From assembly GCA_037367355.1 (NCBI GenBank), contig CM074706.1, positions 1,054,001 through 1,118,000 on the forward strand: DNA of 64,000 nt, in the 5' to 3' direction. Both the position numbers and the translations under genes were made by a program. Source of the stretch: Neoscytalidium dimidiatum (taxonomy: Eukaryota; Ascomycota; Dothideomycetes; Botryosphaeriales; Botryosphaeriaceae). Shown here one piece after another: positions 11,528 through 22,162 of the stretch; the first letter of the stretch is position 1, and every line of letters starts with the position of its first letter. A model generated the notes under the pieces. That model saw nothing but the letters and a program-made list of their open reading frames with translations, did no database searches and had not been told where the DNA came from.

Positions 11528-12439
11528 TTTATTGGTGTCGCGTTATCATGGCCGGAGGATCCGGGGGAACAGCGTTTTTGGCGTTTAGGGGACCATGGAC
11601 GAGTTGTTTTGTGAGCAGTCCGGGAGGCCGCGTGGCTGCGTGGTGCGGCCAGTTGTGCTTCATCCCTGATGTTCATCAAGGCGTTCACAAGAAGACGAAA
11701 CACGCTTGCCCACGACCCTTTTCCGCGGTTTTCTGGCCGGCGCCCGCCGCCACCAGAGCACTGTGCATTTCTGCCCAGGCTTGCATCGACACATAATCGT
11801 GCCGATGGCAATATCCCGCGAGAACGACCAGCATCTCACAATTACTGCACAAGCTTCGCGAAGCTCCTAAGCTAAGCATGCAAGGCACGAGGTAGGTGTG
11901 GCAAGGAATGCCGTCCCCCACGCCTCAGGAATGCGATATTTCCTAATCGCGGTGTGGGGTCAACGCGGCTTCAGAAGACCCTGGTCTGCAAGAGTGGAGA
12001 GACACGCGTAAAGTTTGGTATTCAAACGAGACGCCGATGTTGACGTCAGAAACTAGCTGCGTGGCTCAATAAAGAGATAACTCGAGTGGTATCCAACTAA
12101 ACAATTCCGTTTCATGTAAACCCTCCACGCCAACGCCAACTCCCGAGCTGCGCGAGGTTCCGAGGCTGCGATGTAATGACAATGAGAATGATGATGCGTA
12201 CAGTCGTCCGTCCGTCTATGGCCGGCAATAATCCTCCTCTTCCAAGGTGTGTATGTGAAGAACAAAATCAACGTGTGAAAAGTGCAGCCGTCTATCCATA
12301 CAGTATTATGGATCTAACACGTGAAATATAACAAAACCGACCAGGGCATCATGAGTCGCTCGCGGTGAAAGCTTCCGACGAGAAACCCCAGTTATTCGCG
12401 GACGATCGCAGCGCATGGTCGGAGCATCTCACACCACGA
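11528..12439. other. Intergenic region, no supported gene
   Basis: About 0.9 kb between the DUF3431 gene start and the stop of the next minus-strand gene. It should contain the DUF3431 promoter and the neighbour's 3' UTR. Open frames here are Arg/Pro/Ser-rich translations on both strands without a recognisable domain. Confidence 0.5.
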
Positions 12440-12883
12440 TCATGACATCTCCATGCCTTCCATGTCCCGCATCAATACGGCCATCTGCGCACGTTTCGCT
12501 GCTTCAGCGACGAGGTTGTACTCGTTGAGGTACGACATCGTCTCCTGCGCTGTTCGGCCAGCACCCTCACGGTTCGGCCGGTACTCCCAGCTGCCTGTCC
12601 TGCTGGTCTGCGGCTGAGGACGCTGGGCTTGTGCGGCTTGGCCTGCCGCGATGTTCTCGGGGTGTAGTGAGCCAAAGAAGTGGCTCTGCTGGACAGGAGA
12701 CGAGGGCGGCATCGGCACGGCGGAGTGCGGCTGGGCCTGCTGTGATACAGCACCGGGAATGGCAAAGGCGGAGGGCGTAGCGAGAGTTGAGAGGCTACTT
12801 GAACTTTGCGAGGCTGAGCTGACTTGCGAGGCGCCGGTAGCGGGGAAGGCAGGACGCTGTTGTCTTGAGCCCGTGGAGTCCAT
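12440..12883 (-). CDS. Short unrecognised protein with conserved-looking C-terminus
   Basis: Single-exon frame of 147 residues that I do not recognise. Residues 1-90 are low complexity (Ser/Ala/Pro/Gln-rich, probably disordered). The last ~50 residues look structured: WEYRPNREGAGRTAQETMSY followed by an amphipathic helix (LNEYNLVAEAAKRAQMAVLMRD) and an acidic Met-rich end. The layout suggests a small adaptor or nuclear protein. It is divergent to KTI12, with 614 bp between the two starts, so they may share a promoter. Support is the clean frame, the compositional change from disordered to helical, and the promoter-sized gap; start and function are unproven. Confidence 0.6.
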   Translation of the reverse strand: MDSTGSRQQRPAFPATGASQVSSASQSSSSLSTLATPSAFAIPGAVSQQAQPHSAVPMPPSSPVQQSHFFGSLHPENIAAGQAAQAQRPQPQTSRTGSWEYRPNREGAGRTAQETMSYLNEYNLVAEAAKRAQMAVLMRDMEGMEMS

Positions 12884-13497
12884 GGTGGAGAAGATGGCGA
12901 GAGAGGCAGCGATAGGAGGACGGAGGAGGCTTGGGTGATGGGTCGGCAGGCCGGTGCTTCTACGTTTTTCTTTATAGGGTTGTGCTGGCCCGGAGAGAGC
13001 GGTCGGAGGGAGGGCAGGCTACTGGATTGGGAACGGAAGCGGAACCGCAAGCGAGATATGCGAGAGCCGGTAGGCGGCGTGGTGGGTGGAGCGGGCTAGG
13101 ATCGGACGGCGTGTCGAGAATCTGGAGTCGCTCAGCGCCGAGGCCTCTGTCCAGTTGCAGGTAACAGGCGTGACAGGCTGCTGCTCTCTAAGCACGCATC
13201 GGACGATCGAACAGAATGTAGGCGAGGGTGTGCCAGGTGCTTTATGAGCGGCCGCGACGGCGCTTGGACGAGGATCTTGCCATACCGGTCGCACCACAAT
13301 CGTCTGCGCACGCCGAGGCACGCCTACCCTGCCCCGACCGACCCCCACATGGGGCACTCGTGCGCGCCGGCATCTGCCCTGGCGTCAAAGGGCTTGCTCG
13401 GCAAAAAAGCCCTTTACCGCCGACGTCCGTCGCCAGAACCAGAGCACTCAGAGACCGTTGCTGCCAGGCCCAAGGAGGCTGCCGCACCCGCCCAGCA
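12884..13497. promoter_or_regulatory. Divergent promoter region of the short protein gene and KTI12
   Basis: 614 bp between two head-to-head start codons. Pyrimidine-rich stretches lie close to both starts, as is usual for fungal promoters. No TATA box or known operator is evident. Call by position only. Confidence 0.4.
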
Positions 13498-14579
13498 ATG
13501 CCGGTGAGTGCTGCCCGCTGCCCGCTGCCCGCTGCCCGCTGCAGGCGCGAGATTGCGTGCATCGCTGACACTGCCCAATTCACCTAGCTCATCCTGGTGT
13601 CCGGATACCCCTCCTCTGGGAAAACTTACCGCGCCTTGCAGCTTCTCGACTTTTTCCGCGAGAAGATTGCGAAGCTCGCCCCGACGGACGCACGCATTGC
13701 GCGCCTGAAGGTCCACCACATCAATGATCAAACACTCGGCCTTACGCGCGATGTCTACCACACGGCCCGCGCAGAGAAGGACGCCCGCGCCACTGAGGCA
13801 TCTGCCGTCAAGCGCGTGCTGGGCCGCGACGATATCGTTATTGCCGACGGCTTGAACTACATCAAGGGCTTCCGCTACCAGCTGTACTGCGAGGCCAAAG
13901 CTATGCAGACCCCTAGCTGTGTCGTGAGTCTGCTCGTCTCGCCGGCTTGACTTCTGCTAACAGTCCCAGAGGTGCACGTAGGAACGCCTGTCGACAAGTG
14001 CCGCGAGATCAACCAACGTCTCCTTGTCGACCCGAACACTGATGGCGGCTACGTTGAGGAGGACTTTGAGAACCTGGTCTTCAGATATGAGGAGCCCAAT
14101 GGCATGACCCGCTGGGACAGTCCACTCTTCACCGTCGTGTACGATGACGAGACGCCGCCGCTGGAGCAGATCTGGGACGCCATGGTGGGCAATGACGGCA
14201 AGGCCAAGGTCGTGAGGCCAAACGCCGCAACGGTCTTGGTAGGGCTCCAAGTGACATCATAATCCTGCGAGAGTATACTGACATATCGTTCAAGAAACCC
14301 GCCACAGAGCAGAATTATCTCTACGAGCTCGACAAGATCACCTCCGACATCGTATCACATATCGTGTCCTGGCAACAGGACCACGTGGGAGAAGAGGGGG
14401 GTGAGGTCACCATACCTGATGCTGAAAATGCAGTGCAGCTCCCAGCCTCGTCAGTGACGCTTCCGCAGCTGCAGCGCGTTCGGCGGCAGTTCATCACGTT
14501 GAACCGACAACACTCCCTGTCCAAGTCTCGCATTCGGGATCTCTTCGTTGACTATCTGAACGACACATTCCAAGCTTGA
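13498..14579 (+). CDS. KTI12: Kti12 Elongator-associated P-loop protein
   Basis: P-loop NTPase-fold protein that binds Elongator and tRNA and is needed for wobble-uridine modification; it is related to the kinase PSTK. Four exons: 13498-13503 (only ATG CCG), 13588-13923, 13972-14238 and 14295-14579; 297 residues, normal for the family. The N-terminus MPLILVSGYPSSGKT puts the Walker A motif at residues 8-15 directly after the first junction, matching the MPL start usual in Kti12. A Walker-B-like segment (ADGLNYIKGFRYQLYC) lies near residue 89, then CVVHVGTPVDKC and the C-terminal PQLQRVRRQFITLN...DYLNDTF helix. The acceptor of intron 2 (GAG) and of intron 3 (AAG) are non-canonical in their first base but are the ones that keep frame and family sequence. 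Confidence 0.9.
13510..13543 (+). repeat. GCTGCCC heptamer tandem repeat in KTI12 intron 1
   Basis: Four perfect head-to-tail copies of GCTGCCC plus a partial fifth, lying six bases after the exon 1 boundary. Splicing at the CAG that ends the repeat would bring in a stop, so the real acceptor is the later CTAG at 13585-13587. Confidence 0.85.
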
Positions 14580-15625
14580 CGGCTCGATCCGTCATGGCTG
14601 CGCTTTGGATCGGGACGTCATGGCGGGGATTTGACCGCGGACCGACTTCTCGCACGCGACGCTCTTCTAGAATATCGTGACATGAATAATGGAGCTCGCT
14701 GCTGCGCCAGCCCACTGACGCAAACTAGGGAATGCTAAGCGCAAGCTTCGGGTACCGCACCGGCCCCATGTCGGCGACCCGGCGTTTGAACTCAACTTTG
14801 AATAAGCATCCGTTTCTCCAGCATTTCCCCATGCGCTCCGCTCCTCCGCGTTTGCGACGGCCAAGCGGATCGGCGCGACTGTGGTGGGGTTGGACACGTA
14901 GGAAACCAGACCGTCTTTCAGGCCACCCGTTGTGAGACAAATAACATAAAGGATTGCGATATCAGATGAGAGCTGCCTCCCAGCCCAAACCTATCGGGAT
15001 GCTCTATTTGGCATCCCTACCCTTGACTCGCATCATCTGGTTTGAATGACGACAGCTCGCATTCACGCGGATCTAAGATAAATAGCCACTTTCTGCAACT
15101 AGCGCGCTCCTATTCCTTGATCTCAGACCTGTCACCTTTCCTTATCCGTGAGTGCCGCGAAGTGAGATCCGGGGATTAGATGACATCAGGCTCTGGCGCA
15201 TCAGGATTCGTTTCGAGCAGAGGCCCAGCTCTCCGAAGCTTGGAAACGAGCGACGGAGAATCTTGCGCCGAGATGTCCCGACGCAAGCCTCCCGCTGCAC
15301 TTTTGCCTCGGCGATCCATTCGGGTGTGGGGTCTCCACAGATCGGCACCGTGAGTGAGCTCTCCGCCCAGCCAGGCTCTGTGTCTGCAGTCCCTTGTGGA
15401 GCATGTCCCCACCGTAAACGCCGCTCTAGAAGCGAGCTAAACAGCCGCATCGTCTGTTCCGACACGCGCCCATCCAGCCATCGCCGCAGCAGCGTCCCAG
15501 GTCCTCGACGCACCAACAATCCCCGACATGTGAAAGCGAATCAGAGAAGGAAGACAGAGCTAAAACGTCTTTCCGCCACACGCTACGCTGCATAAACTCC
15601 GCGAATTTTCGGCCATCAAGGAACT
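14580..15625. other. Intergenic region, no supported gene
   Basis: About 1.05 kb between KTI12 and the crotonase-family gene. Frames such as 15152-15595 lack coding character. Presumably the KTI12 3' UTR and the next gene's promoter. Confidence 0.5.
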
Positions 15626-16390
15626 ATGTCCGAGCTGGGGAACTATCGCAATCTCATTATCACGTCTCACCCGGGGCCCTCAAACATCTACATCCTCACC
15701 CTGTCCTCGGCCCCGGAAAACCGTATTGCCTCCTCCTTCGCCCAGGAGCTCATCCGCGCCCTGCGCGCCATCGAGTTCGCCATTCCTCCCGGCTCCCCCG
15801 GCGCCATCATCACGCGCGGCGCCGACGCCAAGTTCTGGTCCACCGGCCTGGATCTCGGTGAGGTCGAACAGAACCCGTTCGCTAGCAACGATGGGTTTTA
15901 CCCTCTCCTTGCGACGCTGCTCGACCTCCGTGTCCCGACCATCGCGCTTCTAACCGGGCACACGTTCGGCGGCGCCTGTCCGCTCGCCCTCGCCCACGAC
16001 TACCGCATCATGAACGCCGACCGCGGCTTCTGGTGCATGCCTCCCGTCGACCTCGGCCTGCACTTCGACGGCATCGGCGCGCTGCTGCGGGCGAAGCTGA
16101 CGCCCCGCACCGCGCGCAAGATGCTGCTCGAGGGCCATCGGTGGACGGGTAGGGATGCGTACGAGGAGGGCATCGTGGACGCTGTGGCGCCGCCGGATGC
16201 GATGCTCGAGGAGGCGGTGGGATTGGCGAAGAGGATCGCGCCGAGGGCGAGGGCGGGCGTGTATGCGTTGTTGAGGACGGAGCTGTGGGGTGAGGCGGCG
16301 GAGGCATTTAGGCGGATCAGCTGGGTGCACGGGAGGGAGACGAGGGGATACTTGCCTGGAGCGGGGAGGTGGACGAGGTCGAAGATTTAG
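15626..16390 (+). CDS. Enoyl-CoA hydratase/isomerase family protein with SKI C-terminus
   Basis: Crotonase-fold enzyme of 254 residues in one exon, typical length for monofunctional members. These enzymes stabilise an enolate anion of an acyl-CoA, in beta-oxidation as hydratases or delta3,delta2-enoyl-CoA isomerases. Family marks: the N-terminal strand (NIYILTLSSAPENRIA), the first oxyanion-hole region (GADAKFWSTGLDL, ~residues 69-81), and the second (GHTFGGACPLALAHDYRIM, ~110-128), in which the usual GGG is replaced by GGA. The sequence DLGLHFDGIGALLRAK follows. The hydratase glutamates are not evident, which favours isomerase or another acyl-CoA reaction. The protein ends in SKI, a variant of the peroxisomal PTS1 signal SKL, so a peroxisomal site is plausible. 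The exact substrate is unknown. Confidence 0.85.
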   Translation: MSELGNYRNLIITSHPGPSNIYILTLSSAPENRIASSFAQELIRALRAIEFAIPPGSPGAIITRGADAKFWSTGLDLGEVEQNPFASNDGFYPLLATLLDLRVPTIALLTGHTFGGACPLALAHDYRIMNADRGFWCMPPVDLGLHFDGIGALLRAKLTPRTARKMLLEGHRWTGRDAYEEGIVDAVAPPDAMLEEAVGLAKRIAPRARAGVYALLRTELWGEAAEAFRRISWVHGRETRGYLPGAGRWTRSKI

Positions 16391-19253
16391 GGAAGTGTTG
16401 GCATTTGACGGCGTGAAGAATATACTGACTGTGGTTCTTGACGCGGCTGATATGAATAGTGCGCAGATTGATACATCTTTTCGACACCAGAGGAGTTTTG
16501 TTCCGAGCTATTGCGGGCAGCTTGTCTGAGTAGGTGGCTGATGTTCAAGTGGAAGCGTGAGCCAGGGATGCCTTTCCATTCCTCTTTGTATCCTTCTGAT
16601 CGTCCTAGTCCTTCTAAGCTCCTCTCCGAAATCCAATGCCTGCAGCATTTCTGATTTCGTTTTGTAATGTGTGGTTACGTATGGAATATTGAGCAGAGAT
16701 GTTGTCCTGGCAAATTCTTCGGGAAATATCTCCCAGTTGCGCCAGATTGTCAACATATCGACATAATTTAAAAACCACCCCTTTTGAGCTCGCTAACCCA
16801 TATACTTTTGAGGATAGAGAAATGAAGAACCCTGCATCCATCGAGTGGGATGAAGATTCGCTGAAGACAATCTATTGAAGCATCTTATTCTTCGCTGCTC
16901 GCCACCCCTAGCGAAGTAAAAAGGGCCAATTGTACCGCCTGAACGACCGTCGAAAGCCAACACTTAGTCCCTTTCTTTTCTTTCATCCACCTCCACTCCG
17001 TATATCACACAGTACCGGCTTCACAATCCATGCTTATACTCTCATCGAGACTCCCTGTATTGCATTATATCCTGCTTGGGTCGACCCGGGCCACTAATGC
17101 GGCGACCGCCGAATTCTCCCATCATTCTGAGCATACCACTCCGGTTGGCTTCAAATCTATGGACCGAAGCGCTGAATTTCAGGAGAAGAATGGCCAAAGC
17201 GATAGCATGGTTATAATCCTTACAGACCTATCCGCTTCCTGAGGCCCTCGTATCGACAAAAGAGATTAAGTTGAGCATGTTATAGGCATGCATCAATAAA
17301 AAGCTAAGCACCAGATGCAAACAGCTTCATCTTAGAAGGCCAATCGTACAGGCATCGTACAGTCATATTGACCGCCCCACTTGAGCTGAAGCAGAGAACC
17401 TCCTCTCGGATACTACCAGCTTCTGTGATTATGACAGGGACTTTTGAGGGCTTGGCCTTTTTTCCGAAAAGGCAAGGCTTCCGGTAACTCAAACTTAACA
17501 TCACCGGGAGAATCAATTTTCGAGCTATTCCTCAGGCACTGATGTGTTACTTTTGCGGGTTAAGGCATTATTTAAATGTGACGTTTTCTATAACCACTCG
17601 TACTTGTACATGCGGTAGTTCAGAAACAAGCTGGGCGCTACATATTTGAAGGGCCGCTCTTACGTGGGGGATTGTGAGTTGGTAACCCATCAATCCGTAC
17701 AGGATCGACTACGAAGATTTGTGCAGAAATATCAGTTATCGCGACATGTTGAGACAAAAAGCGGTGCTTGAGTTATCCTTGCGTGCATTATATTGCAACA
17801 CGACAACCACCATGCGAATATTCATGAGTAAAATCATAGGGGCTGAACAGAACTAATATAAGTCATCGATTGCCAGACCCAGGCAGATTGTCCTTAATTC
17901 CAAGATATTCCAGGATTCGCCGGCGGATGCCCACCTGATCTCCCGGAGAAGACGAGTGAGGACACGGTGACAATCAAAATGAGCGCGGACATCCTTGGTG
18001 GACGAATGCTACATCGATCAGAAGACTGCTGAGCAAAGGAAGGCTCAGAGCCACGACATGAGATACATCTTAAAGCCCATAGCCGAGGGAACCACGAACG
18101 TTGTAAAAGGTCACTCACGTACGAGTCGGATGCGCTCGATGCGATAAATGGAATGTGCATGGAATCCTCTTGCGCGGACTCTGCGACTTTCCACTACCGG
18201 AGAATGCATGTTTTTTCGTCATACTCAGCGGCGTTGAACGCAAAGCATGAGACTTGCCAAAGAGACCACCGACTGCCAGCGTCTTAATCAAAGTCGTGCC
18301 CGGCTACATGACCAGCTGGGCCGAATTTGCAGAGATGGACTATCTCCAGCAGTCGGACGCTCCGAGATCTAGATATATCTGGATTGAGTCTTGGGCCTCT
18401 GTTATCGGGGTTCTCTGAACTAGACTATTGCAGCGTCATGCATAGAAAGAAATTTTACGTGCTGCCCCACCGGTTGCATCCAACCTGGCAAAAGCATTTG
18501 TTGTCTTATTTTGCGATCATTCTGAGATGAGACATTGGAGCGCCTGTGAGTCGGAGGCGAGATGGGTAAGTCGGTAGCTGTTATACCTGGAGAGATCAGT
18601 GGATGCTTGGATGCAGACTGCGAGGTCATTGCTAAGAACAATGGCGATTCAAAACAAAATATCGGGAAATTTTGTGAAGTTACGAAGTATTCTGTCATGC
18701 ACCTCGCCGGGTTCCTGGAAGAGTCTCACTATAGTAAAGAGGCGAGATTCGTAGCTTCACTCTCAGAAACTAGAGTCAGTGTCGCGGCGCATTCCGCGCG
18801 AGTTTGCATTTCAGTTTCGCAGACGTTCGAAACCCTACTGTGGAGAAAAGGCATGTGCTCTTGACCAGATCACGCAGAGTTTTCGCCGTTGGGAGATAGC
18901 AACTCAAGAGGTAAGTTTTGCCGAAGGCTCGGGGATTAGCTATCGCCGGTGACTGTGTATATGACGGCTGCATGCATTATTTCGGCTGCAACAGGGAAGG
19001 CTTGCGAAACTAGGCAGCGCCCGCATGCGTATCAATCTGAGTGATAATGATTCAAACGGAAGCCGCGCACGCCGCGGACACCGAAAGTCTCTCTGTGCAA
19101 GCGTCTATTCGGCGCCCACGTGAGCGCGCACCATCCTTGACGCGACTCCGACGCGTTGGAGCGTCACTGCCTTGCTTCCCGTTTCAGCATCCCATCAATC
19201 TGCTTCATCTCTTCGACTGCACATCGCAGCGGCAAGCTCGCCTACACACCAGC
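16391..19253. other. Gene-poor 2.9-kb region
   Basis: No supported gene. Composition is more AT-rich than the flanking genes but CA and TG are present, so it is not RIP-degraded repeat. The longest plus frame, 18562-18864, gives ~100 residues without a recognisable domain. The last few hundred bases should hold the promoter of the phosphodiesterase gene. I saw no LTR, inverted repeat or tRNA. Confidence 0.45.
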
Positions 19254-21525
19254 ATGAGCTCGTCCGACGATGAGGACCTTCAGAGAGCTATCGCACTTTC
19301 ACTGGGCCAGCTGGACGGTGCTGCCGAAGACAAGGCCATGCCGCCCGCTGGATCTGCGAGCAACAATACGAGTGAAGCTCCACCCATGTCGTTCGCCGAT
19401 GCAGCTGCCAACACACAACAGCCCGCGAGTACTCGATCCATCAATGAGAGCCTGGGGAAGCTCGACCGCAAGCAGCTCGAGGCAGAGCGCCTCGCCCGCC
19501 AAGAAGCTCGCAAGCGCCAGCTGACAGCGTCAGCTTCGGAGCCGTCGAGTCAGCATAGCGAGGGACCCTCCAAAAAGGCCCGCACCGGAGTTGGTGCCGC
19601 TTCATCCCAGGCCTCGGAAGTAATCGACCTCACGTCGCCTCCGCGCCCGCCAAGGTCCTCGGCTCGCCCGACAGAGCCTCATGGTGGCCGACAAGCAGGG
19701 GACACCGCCGTGCCCACTCCGCCTGCCTCCCAGACCCAAGGGCAAAAAATAAGGAATGTTCTGCAGCAGTCACTTGGCATTTCCCTTCCACTTCAGAATA
19801 CAAGACCTACTCAGCCGCTCTCTCGTCAAACAACTGAGCCCCAGTACCTCAATGGTGCCGTCAAGAGGACTTGGGCGTTTGATTGCCCAAGAGAGAACGA
19901 TATCAAGATCGAGGAAGTCTTGCAGAGTTCTGACCTACAAAGCCTGGTGCTAAGTGCTTTCAATTTCAATACTGAATGGTGGAGAAGCAAGGTCAACGAG
20001 GACACGACAAGGCAGATCTGGATTGTCAGCCCTGAAGACGATAATGCGGTAAGTCTGTCTCTGTCATGCAGGCTCTAGTGTACTCACGTTTGGCAGCGGG
20101 CCGAATGGTCTATGGCGCCAGCCCTTTATAACAATGTCGAGGTTTGCTTTCCTAATCTCTCAGGGGGCATCAATCATGGCAAATTGTGAGAGAGGCCCGC
20201 AACGATAATCAATCTTTCTCTGTGTCTAATATTCGGCAGTCTCATCGGCGCGCATCCGAAGTACTTGCGAATCGTGATCACCACAGCAAACTGGACTGAG
20301 TATGTCTTCTCGACCCTTTGCGGTTCCCCGATCACACGACATGCTGACGAAATTTGCAGGCACGACTGGGGTGAATCGGGTCTAATGGAGAACGTAGGTC
20401 AGCTTCTTCGAATTCAAGGTTGATGCTGATCCTTGTAGACGGTATTCCTGATAGACCTTCCACGCCTCCCGGAAGGACAGAAGACAGCTTATGAGGACCT
20501 AACGCCGTTTGGAAAGGGATTACTCTTCTACCTGAACTCACTTAAACTCGGTTCAGTGGTTTCGGGTAGCCTACTGAAGTTTGACTGGTCTCAGACAAAG
20601 AAATTTGCCTTCGTCTCTTCTTTGAGCGGCCCGAGCACTGGTGACGTTGCGCAGCGGACTGGCCTCCCGGGGCTTTCTCGAGCAATAAGGGAACTGGATC
20701 TGCAGACAACCACGCTTGAGGTGGACTATGCCACATCATCTCTAGGTGCTTTGAGCAGAGGATTCATGAAGCAGCTTCTTACTGCAGCTCAAGGTGTGTA
20801 TAAAGCGAGGAGCTAATGCCGGTATGCTGACGCACCGCAGGGCAAGAGGTCACGGCAACCAAGGAGAAGTTCGATAACGATGTTAGGCTGGGAGATCTCC
20901 AGAAGAGGTTCAGAGTGTACTTTCCGACTGCAGACACAGTTCGGCGAAGCAGGGGTGGAACAAATGTAAAGTTCGCACGGAGAAGATCTTCGCTCGCGTG
21001 CTAACATTAGCAGGGCGGAGGCACAATTACTCTTCACCGTAGATGGTACGAGACGCCAAGCTTCCCAAAAGCGTGCATGCACGATCACAGGTCAACGCGG
21101 CAGGGCCTGCTGAGCCACAACAAGGTTCGCACGTCCATTCTGAGCCGTATTGGGAAATTGGTGCTAATACGTCACAGCTAATCATTGGCCGCGGTCACCT
21201 CATCCAGGGAAATAGTGAGGATGATGACGCGCCAGAGCGCAAAAGTGTGGCTTGGGCCTATATTGGATCTCACAACCTTACGCAAGCTGCCTGGGGCTCG
21301 CTGTCGAACGACAGGAGCACCAAGACGCTTAAGGTGACTGGCCGTAACTACGAATGCGGTGTTATCGTCCCAGTCCTTGATGAAAATTTGGGCCATGGTG
21401 TAGAGGACGAAGAGGAAGAAGAAGTGATGCCTGGGTATGAGGCATTCAAGGGAATAGTCGAAATCCCCTTCGAAATCCCCGGCGAGAGGTACGGAGACAA
21501 GAGTCCATGGTTCTTCAGAGGCTAG
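19254..21525 (+). CDS. TDP1: Tyrosyl-DNA phosphodiesterase 1-like, with UIM and SUMO-binding motif
   Basis: Phospholipase D-superfamily repair enzyme that removes stalled topoisomerase I peptides from DNA 3' ends. Eight exons: 19254-20048, 20097-20185, 20240-20299, 20360-20393, 20439-20793, 20841-20965, 21014-21124, 21178-21525; all phases close, 638 residues. Start chosen at ATG AGC TCG because the ubiquitin-interacting motif DEDLQRAIALSL (6-17) follows at once. A SUMO-interaction-like VIDLT lies at 123-127 in a disordered N-terminus. Catalytic set: H292-G-K294 with N312 (ITTANWTEHDW), and H521-N-K523 with N556 (GSHNLTQAAWG); the 18-residue spacing of the first set equals that of human TDP1. 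An acidic insertion separates K523 from N556. The acceptor at 21014 could instead be three bases earlier. Resembles a fungal TDP1 branch rather than the human type; all catalytic residues are kept. Confidence 0.87.
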
Positions 21526-22162
21526 AAGTGGGCATGGCGTTGTCTTCGTTCGTTTTAGAGGGTTGTTTCGGATGGCACCAGTTCCGGATTCAGGGTCGGG
21601 CGCTTTGGGCATGGTCGGGATGACCCTGAGAAAAACGCTGCACGGAGGAAGCCGGAAGTGCTACAGCGGGCGGCTGACGGGCGTCGAAAACTTGGCTGAT
21701 GGCGGGTTTGAGAGGGCGAAATGCGGGGATTGGATAGTAGAGCATGGCATTGCCGACAGTGCAAGCACTGCTTCAAGCCAAAAAAGATCACACCACAGTC
21801 ATCTGGAAGTTCATGGGAGTCTGTAACAAGCACATGTAAAAGTGACGTCTGCGGATAGGCGGGGGCTTGGCTGCGGATCGCGGTCTTGGCCCGGGAACTC
21901 GGGGAGACAGGCGGGAGCGAGGCGGCGACCGGCTCGTCTTGCACAATTCAGCACACATGTCCACCGGCTTGCAGTCGTCCCGAAGTCAGCCAGCAAACAC
22001 CAATGTCTCCGCCCATGTCCACAGTTCCAACCCTATAAGCTCCGCCCACTTCCTTCCCTCCGCTCCGATCCGTCGACAACCGCTCCCACGTCCCCACCGA
22101 CCAACACCGATACGCGACCTCCTCGCTGACCAACTCGAGACCTCTGCGGCCGCGCGCCCGCC

